NCBI GenBank assembly: GCA_002082585.1 | Contig: CP020563.1 | Coordinates: 2,970,001 to 3,034,000 of the forward strand | Length of the DNA stretch: 64,000 bases | Direction of reading: 5' to 3' | Source of the DNA: Kitasatospora albolonga | GTDB taxonomy: Bacteria; Actinomycetota; Actinomycetes; Streptomycetales; Streptomycetaceae | Shown here: positions 59,152 to 64,000 of the stretch, piece after piece | Numbering within the stretch: the first letter of the stretch is position 1 | How the letters are laid out: the number at the start of each line of letters is the position of its first letter | Position numbers and translations under genes: made by a program | Notes under the pieces: model-generated | Told to the model about the DNA's origin: nothing | The model's database searches: none | What the model saw: the letters and a program-made list of their open reading frames with translations, nothing else

Positions 59152-60690
59152 TCAGCGCGGAGTGCCCAGGACCTGGGTCCAGTAGGGGCCGCGCGGGGAG
59201 TCGGCGATGCCCACGCCCACGTGGACGAAGTCGCAGTTGAGGATGTCGTCGCCGCGGCCGGGACTGCGGCGCCACTGCTCCGCCACCGCGGCCGGATCGG
59301 AGGGGCCGGTGGCGATGGTCTCGCCGACGGCGGACCAGAGGTAGCCGGAGTCGGTCACCCGCTCGCCCATGTCCCGGCCCGTGGAGTCGGTATGGCCGAA
59401 ATAGCCCTGTGCCGCCATGTCCTCGGAGTGCCGTTGGGCGACCTCGGTGAGCCGGGGGTCGGTGCGCAGTCCCGGGCAGCCGTTCTCGGCGCGCAGGGTG
59501 TTGACCCGGGTGACCAGACGGGCGTCCGGGCCGGGCGGCGGGGCCGCGGGCGCGGTCTCGGGCGGGGCGGAGGAGGGCGCGGGGGCGGGGGTGGAGGGCG
59601 GCCGTACGGCGGGGGCGGAGGGGCTCGGCGTGGGCGGGGCCGTGGAGGGGGAGGGCGTGGGGAGCGGCTCGGCCGGGGCGGCGGCGGGCGGCGGGGGCGC
59701 GGGGCTGTACGTCGCTCCCCCGCCCCGGGCCTCGGGCGGGGTGGGGGCGGAGGGCCAGAACAGCACGGCGAGGGTGGTCACGGCGGCCGCGCCGGCTATG
59801 AGCCCCGCCGCCTTCCCGGCCGAGAACACGGCCGGAGCCACGGCCGGGGCGGCGGAGGCCGAAGCGGCGGCAGGAGCGGCGGCGGCGGCCGGGGCCGAGG
59901 AGGCGAGGGCGGCCACCGTCGTGGCGTGCTGGCCGGTCTCGTACAACGGCACCACCAGAGCGAGCCCGGAGAGCAGCCCTTCCGGCGGGACCAGGCCCGT
60001 ACTGCCTGCGGAGCAGGAGGCGCAGACCCGTACATGCCGGGCGATCCGCTTGCGCCACAGGGGCGTCGGCGTGCCGTCCCAGTCGCCGCTGCCCAGCAGA
60101 TCCTCCAGCGCCGGGCAGCGGGGGTCGGACGCCAGGGCCCGGACGACCGCGCGGCCCACGTCGAGCTGGTTCTTCACCCGCTGTACGCGTACGGCGGCGT
60201 GCTGCGGGGAGAGCCCGAGCGCCTCCGCCAGCTCGGCACGGGTGAGCTCACCGGTGGTTTCCAGCCACCACAGGGAGAGCACATCGCGTTCCGCGTCGTC
60301 CAGCCAGCGGGTCGCCTCGGCCGTCTCGCGCCGCTGGCCGGAGAGTTCGAGGCGCAGGATCGTCAGGTCGACGAAGTCGGCGGCGGGGTCGGCGGGGTCC
60401 TCGGTCTCCTCCAGCGGGGCGGGCCGGTGACCCAGACCGGCCCAGCGGGTGCGGACCTGGTTCATGGCGATGGCGACGAGCCAGGAGCGGAACCGGGCCG
60501 GATCGCGCAGGGAGGGCAGTCCGGAGAGCGCCCGGAGCATGGTCTCCTGCACCACGTCGTCCACGTCCGGGTGGCCGTTGAGGGCGCGTCCGACGATGTT
60601 GTAGACGAGCGGCAGGTACTGGGCGGCCAGCCGTTCCCCGGCGGCCCGGTCGCCGTTCCTCGCCGCGACGACCAGAGCGGTGCTGTCCAC
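59152..60690 (-). CDS. Sigma-70 (ECF-like) factor fused to membrane segment and CAP/SCP domain
   Basis: 512 aa from the GTG at 60688-60690, chosen for GAAGGA 10 nt upstream; GTGs at 60699 and 60717 are alternatives. Residues ~1-165: sigma region 2 (YLPLVYNIVGRALNGHPDVD, DVVQETMLRALSGLPSLRDP) and region 4 (ELTRAELAEALGLSPQHAAV). Residues ~200-240: zinc-finger-like RHVRVCASC. One hydrophobic segment (AAGLIAGAAAVTTLAVLFWP), a ~100-residue Pro/Ala/Ser linker, then a CAP domain (VNTLRAENGCPGL, QRHSEDMAAQGYFGHTDSTG, VGETIATG, DILNCDFVHVGVGIA). Looks like sigma factor and extracytoplasmic sensor in one chain. Confidence 0.88.
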   Translation of the reverse strand: MDSTALVVAARNGDRAAGERLAAQYLPLVYNIVGRALNGHPDVDDVVQETMLRALSGLPSLRDPARFRSWLVAIAMNQVRTRWAGLGHRPAPLEETEDPADPAADFVDLTILRLELSGQRRETAEATRWLDDAERDVLSLWWLETTGELTRAELAEALGLSPQHAAVRVQRVKNQLDVGRAVVRALASDPRCPALEDLLGSGDWDGTPTPLWRKRIARHVRVCASCSAGSTGLVPPEGLLSGLALVVPLYETGQHATTVAALASSAPAAAAAPAAASASAAPAVAPAVFSAGKAAGLIAGAAAVTTLAVLFWPSAPTPPEARGGGATYSPAPPPPAAAPAEPLPTPSPSTAPPTPSPSAPAVRPPSTPAPAPSSAPPETAPAAPPPGPDARLVTRVNTLRAENGCPGLRTDPRLTEVAQRHSEDMAAQGYFGHTDSTGRDMGERVTDSGYLWSAVGETIATGPSDPAAVAEQWRRSPGRGDDILNCDFVHVGVGIADSPRGPYWTQVLGTPR

Positions 60691-60929
60691 GCCGTTCACG
60701 TCCTTCGTTCCGTTCACCACGTGCCCACGTGCCCACATCCCGGACCGGCCGGGACGCGCCCGCGGGGGTGTGGGACACGTCACCCCCGGGGGTTTTGTTA
60801 TCCGCCACCCGTCCAGTGGTCAACCAGTATGCGGGCGCCTGTCGACCGGCCCGCGGGGAGAGCCGGGAAAACCGGAACAACCGGAACAACCCGGAAAGCG
60901 CCGGGAGATCGCCGGGAACGGGGAGGGAC

Positions 60930-62153
60930 ATGTCGAGCAGGACGGATACGGACACGGGCACCGATACCGGCTTCGGACCGGCGGAGGCCGGGGGCCGCCA
61001 TGCCACAACCGGGGCCCGCCGGACCGAAGCCGGGACCCACCCCGCACAAGCACGCCCCACCGGTCCCCACCCCACGGACCCGCTCCCCACCGGAGCCCAC
61101 GCCACCGCCGCCCGCACGGGCGAGGCCATCACCACCTCGGCCCTGCACGCGGCGGCCACCGGCGCCGACACCTTCCCCGGGGTCCTGCGGGAGGCGCTGA
61201 ACCGGCGCGGGCTCTCGCTGGAGCGGGTGAGCGAACGCCTCCGGGGGCGCGGCATCGCCATCAGCCAGGCCACCCTCAGCAGCTGGCAGCGCGGGCGCAG
61301 CCAGCCCGAACGGGCCCGGTCCCTGCGGGCGGTGGAGGTGCTGGAGGAGATCCTGGAGCTGCCCGCCGGAGCCCTGCGCTCGCTGCTCGGCCCGCGCCGC
61401 CCCCGGGGCCGGACCACACCGGCCGGTGACGAGGGGGCGGCGCTCCAGATCCTCGGCGAGGACTCGGTGGTGGAGAAGGCGCTCGGCGCGCGGTTCCGCC
61501 ACTTCAACCAGGAGACCAGTTCGCTCGTCGTCCACGACGTGGTGACGATCGGCGAGAGCGGGACGCTGAGCGGGATCTCCACCACGAACGTGCTGCGGGC
61601 CGGACAGGCGGGCGCGGACCGGGTGATCTTCGTGCTCAGCTTCGACGACGAGGCGGCCGAACCCGTCGACATCCGGGTCACCTGCGGCCGGCTCGTCGAG
61701 GCCACGTACCTCAAGAGGCTCAAGTCCCTGGTGCTGGAGATCCACTTCGGCCGCGAGCTGGCCAAGCTGGACACCACGGTGGTGAGTTACGCGGTCGACG
61801 TGAGCCCGTCCGAGACCCCGGCCACGCACTACGAGCGCTGGTCGCGGACGAACCTCCACGAGTACCTCCAGCAGGTCTTCTTCCACCCCGGCGCGCTGCC
61901 GTCGGACTGCCACCGCTACGTCCGGGAGAAGGTCGGCGCCCCGCCCCGCGCCCAGCGGCGCATCCCGCTGAGCGATACGCACAACGTCCATGTGCTCACC
62001 TCCCGGTGCAAGCCCGGTGTCCACGGGGTGGCCTGGGAGTACGGCCAGGGAACGGGCGGACCGGCGAGGGCGGACGGAACGGGCGGGACAGACGGGACAG
62101 GCGGGACAGGCGGGACAGGCGGGACAGATGGAACGGGAGACCGCCCAGGATGA
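60930..62153 (+). CDS. XRE-like helix-turn-helix regulator with unknown sensor domain
   Basis: 407 aa, ATG at 60930 after GGGAGGG at short spacing. N-terminal ~75 residues low complexity (Thr/Gly/Ala). HTH at ~85-125: VLREALNRRGLSLERVSERL, AISQATLSSWQRGRSQPERA. Residues ~170-380: unrecognised alpha/beta domain (LVVHDVVTIGESGTLSGIST, LVLEIHFGRELAKLDTTVVS, RWSRTNLHEYLQQVFFHPGA) that also occurs with HTHs in other streptomycetes (from memory). C-terminus is a Gly-Thr-rich tail encoded by 9-bp repeats. Divergent from the sigma-CAP gene. Confidence 0.78.
   Translation: MSSRTDTDTGTDTGFGPAEAGGRHATTGARRTEAGTHPAQARPTGPHPTDPLPTGAHATAARTGEAITTSALHAAATGADTFPGVLREALNRRGLSLERVSERLRGRGIAISQATLSSWQRGRSQPERARSLRAVEVLEEILELPAGALRSLLGPRRPRGRTTPAGDEGAALQILGEDSVVEKALGARFRHFNQETSSLVVHDVVTIGESGTLSGISTTNVLRAGQAGADRVIFVLSFDDEAAEPVDIRVTCGRLVEATYLKRLKSLVLEIHFGRELAKLDTTVVSYAVDVSPSETPATHYERWSRTNLHEYLQQVFFHPGALPSDCHRYVREKVGAPPRAQRRIPLSDTHNVHVLTSRCKPGVHGVAWEYGQGTGGPARADGTGGTDGTGGTGGTGGTDGTGDRPG
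62083..62127. repeat. Five tandem copies of a 9-bp unit (GCGGGACAG)
   Basis: Four exact copies and one with ACGGGACAG at 62083-62127, in frame, encoding G-G-T/D-G-T tripeptide repeats at the C-terminus of the XRE-like regulator. Likely length-variable. Confidence 0.85.
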
Positions 62154-62195
62154 GTGGACGGTCTCCCGTGCTTGCGGCACCTTCACCCGGTGGGG

Positions 62196-63398
62196 CTACT
62201 TGGTGTTCAGCGTCAGCCCGTAGTACTTGAGGGCGTCGTCGAGCGGCTGGAAGTACGACGAACCGGGCGAGTTCACCTGGCCGTTGCACCGCTGGCCGAT
62301 CGGCCCGCCGGAGGTCAGCCCCTGGGCCTGGTTGCCGGAGACGTACGCGCCTCCGCTGTCCCCGCCCTGGGTGCAGACGCTGGAGCTGGCGAGACCGGTC
62401 ACGACGGTGTCGGGCCCGCCGTTCTCGTCGGTGTAGGTGACGCTGACGTTGTACGAGCCGACCTTGCCGCAGGTCCAGCCGGTGGTCTGGCCGGACTTGC
62501 AGAGCGCCGAACCCTGCGGGGCCCGCTGGCTGCCCCGGACGGCGACGGTGCCCGCCTTGCCGTACGTGGTGATGTCCAGGCCGATGGAGTGGCCGGAGTC
62601 CACGGTGGCGATGCCCATGTCCACGCTGCGGGTGCCGAGCGCGAACCGGGTGTGGGTGCCCTTGGCGAACCGGGTTCCGTTGTAGGCCAGTGCGGGCAGG
62701 TCCTCGATGCAGTGCCCGGCGGTCACGAGCACCTGCTTGCCGTTGCGGTCCTTCGCCCCGTATCCGACCGAGCAGAGGTAGCCGTTGAACGTCATGCGGC
62801 TGCCCGGCGGCACGACGGCCTGGGTCTCCAGCTTCTCCTGGCCCCGGACGACCCGTACCGCGTCGCCGTTGCTCTTCGCGGCCTTGAGGAAGGTACGGGT
62901 GGCGGCGTCGGACGCCCCGTTGACCTCGACGGTCACGGTGTCGGAGGCGAGGTCGACGGACCACGCCGACACCCCGGCCGGGGCGCTCTTGAGGGCCTTG
63001 GCGTCGAGCTGGGCCTTGATCCGGTTCAGCTCGCTCTCGCCGCGCTCGGGGACCCGTGCTGCGAGCCCCGCCGCCTTGACCTCCTTCGCGGCCTCGGCGT
63101 CGGCGGCGTTGACGACGAGCGTCCCGTCCCCGGCGAAGAATGCTCCGAGAGTCGATACGCGGTCCGCCTTCAACTCCGCGAAGCGGTCCTGCTGCCGGGC
63201 TTCCTTGTCCAGCCTCTCGACAGCCTCCTTCTCGCTCACGCCCAGGGTGGTGGCGAGAGCACTGACCATCTCCGACTGGTACCCGGGCGCGGATTCCTCC
63301 GTACCGGCATAGGCCCCTGTGGCGACTCCGGCCGACAGGAGGGCGCCGATGGAGGCCGCCACGATGTATCTGCGCGCGTTCTTCTTTCCGTGCTTCAC
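62196..63398 (-). CDS. Secreted S1-family serine protease (streptogrisin/alpha-lytic type)
   Basis: 400 aa, GTG at 63396-63398 after GGAAGGAA. Signal peptide KKNARRYIVAASIGALLSAG with a cut near AYAG; pro-region with the alpha-lytic pro-domain pattern (RFAELKADRVSTLGAFFAGD, EVKAAGLAARVPERGESELN); mature chymotrypsin-fold domain with His in VLVTAGHCIED, Asp in TRSVDMGIATV and Ser in VCTQGGDSGGAYVSG. Six cysteines (three disulfides likely). Extracellular endopeptidase that needs its pro-region as folding chaperone. Confidence 0.93.
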   Translation of the reverse strand: MKHGKKNARRYIVAASIGALLSAGVATGAYAGTEESAPGYQSEMVSALATTLGVSEKEAVERLDKEARQQDRFAELKADRVSTLGAFFAGDGTLVVNAADAEAAKEVKAAGLAARVPERGESELNRIKAQLDAKALKSAPAGVSAWSVDLASDTVTVEVNGASDAATRTFLKAAKSNGDAVRVVRGQEKLETQAVVPPGSRMTFNGYLCSVGYGAKDRNGKQVLVTAGHCIEDLPALAYNGTRFAKGTHTRFALGTRSVDMGIATVDSGHSIGLDITTYGKAGTVAVRGSQRAPQGSALCKSGQTTGWTCGKVGSYNVSVTYTDENGGPDTVVTGLASSSVCTQGGDSGGAYVSGNQAQGLTSGGPIGQRCNGQVNSPGSSYFQPLDDALKYYGLTLNTK

Positions 63399-63897
63399 GC
63401 GATTCCTTCCGCTACACGGGCGGGCGTCCAGACAATGGGGGGGTGGCCACACCACGCTTGGGGACGCGCGATGTGTTCCGTGGACACTGCCCGGCGGCGA
63501 TGACATGTTCCTGTCGCCGCGTCCCGAACTCTCGCGTAAGCGGAACTGCCGCGACAAGGACCGGAGATGGTGCTCTTTTCTACAGAACTGGCCGAGAACT
63601 GTAGTGAAACCCGGAAGAAACACGGGGGCCGCCTCCCGGGGCGGCCGGAGATCACCGGACGGGCGGGCGGGCCCCCGGGGGCGGGGGCAGCGGGCCGCGT
63701 GCCGTCACGGCCGAGGCCGTCACCCGCGGGGAACCGCCCTCGGACGCGGCTTCCGGGACCGCGCATGCCGGGACCACGAGAGCGGTGACGAAGGCTTCGT
63801 CACCGCTCTCGTGGTCCGGGTCGCACCGCCCCCCGCCCACGCCTCGCGGACCGTGCGCGGGCGTGGGCGGGGCCGGTGGACGGATTGCCGGGCCGGG
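63399..63897. other. 499-bp non-coding region
   Basis: Upstream region of the secreted protease. No credible gene. The centre (63560-63625, TTTTCTACAGAACTGGCCGAG) is A/T-richer and probably holds the protease promoter; a Gly/Pro-coding GC-rich stretch follows, then the strong hairpin at 63771-63817. Confidence 0.6.
63771..63817. terminator. 23-bp perfect stem terminator
   Basis: The 23-nt arm 63771-63793 pairs perfectly with 63795-63817 around a single central base; the middle reads GGTGACGAAG/CTTCGTCACC. Most likely terminator of the minus-strand gene that ends at 63898. Confidence 0.8.
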
Positions 63898-64000
63898 CTA
63901 CCGATCGTCCTCGCGGGCCCGCAGCAACGTCGTGATCTGCTGGACGAGTTCCTTGTCGCTGGAGGCCCGCTTGCCGGTGACGAGGGCGCCCAGGCGCTCG
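63898..64000 (-). CDS. C-terminal fragment of an unidentified protein
   Basis: Runs off the right edge. The last 33 codons read ...ERLGALVTGKRASSDKELVQ followed by QITTLLRAREDDR and TAG at 63898-63900. Helical, charged; codon use matches a real gene and a strong terminator follows its stop. The family cannot be named from this piece. Confidence 0.6.
   Translation of the reverse strand, partial: ERLGALVTGKRASSDKELVQQITTLLRAREDDR

Noticed and set aside
63567..63788. A 73-codon plus-strand ORF upstream of the secreted protease
   Set aside because: Second half is pure Gly/Pro/Arg from a GC-rich stretch and it ends within the 23-bp hairpin; no ribosome site.

Overview
The window is very GC-rich, with GTG/ATG starts, purine-rich ribosome sites and dense 4-bp ATGA/GTGA overlaps between genes. 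Together with an SsgA-like sporulation protein, XRE/DUF397 regulator pairs, a protein O-mannosyltransferase, a tricorn protease homologue and a secreted streptogrisin-type protease, this points to a Streptomyces chromosome. The gene order ksgA, rpf, tatD, rsmI, pmt, PBP ... ssgE-like recalls the SCO3149-SCO3158 region of S. coelicolor (from memory, not checked).

Layout. 0-3.4 kb: core genes ksgA (partial), rpfB-like, tatD and a zinc-ribbon protein. 3.7-7.8 kb: a five-gene, almost fully overlapping operon that starts with a 58-aa peptide and encodes two paralogous uncharacterised proteins and a serine hydrolase. 7.8-10.6 kb: rsmI and pmt. 10.6-21.1 kb: accessory block between pmt and a penicillin-binding protein gene. 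It holds a low-GC nuclease-like gene, a GntR-NUDIX fusion, an XRE-TPR regulator and an eight-gene coupled operon: a 26-aa proline-rich micro-ORF, a TIM-barrel isomerase, a Gfo/Idh/MocA oxidoreductase, an archaeal-type methionine adenosyltransferase, an HPr-kinase-like protein, a GT-A glycosyltransferase, a CofE-like ligase and a uronate-dehydrogenase-like SDR. This looks like an uncharacterised small-molecule or modified-peptide cluster.

21-33 kb: PBP, a secreted I36-type protein, a wHTH regulator, YbaK and EamA genes, an eCIS-core protein with a possible cysteine-protease tail, an XRE/DUF397/ATPase regulatory set, and a three-gene cassette (HemB-like, methyltransferase, HemC-like). The HemB homologue has kept its zinc cysteines but lost both catalytic lysines. 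33-41 kb: LysR, a frameshifted MFS transporter gene, GNAT, SDR, an esterase-type serine hydrolase, an ECF nickel/cobalt transporter with a Nur-like box, and an ssgE-like gene.

41-64 kb: MMPL exporter with TetR and two operator palindromes, tricorn-like protease, GlxA-type regulator with a cysteine hydrolase, a RelE/XRE-type toxin-antitoxin pair, NUDIX and CYTH proteins, CsbD, an SDR / alpha-beta hydrolase / Baeyer-Villiger-type monooxygenase operon with a divergent MerR gene, xthA, two GNATs, a sigma factor fused to a CAP domain, an XRE-like regulator, a secreted S1 protease, and the 3' end of an unidentified gene.

No tRNA, rRNA, CRISPR array, insertion sequence or replication origin was recognised. 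The best candidates for undescribed biology are the 14.5-21.1 kb operon, the hemB-like/hemC-like cassette (30.2-32.7 kb) and the peptide-led operon (3.8-7.8 kb).
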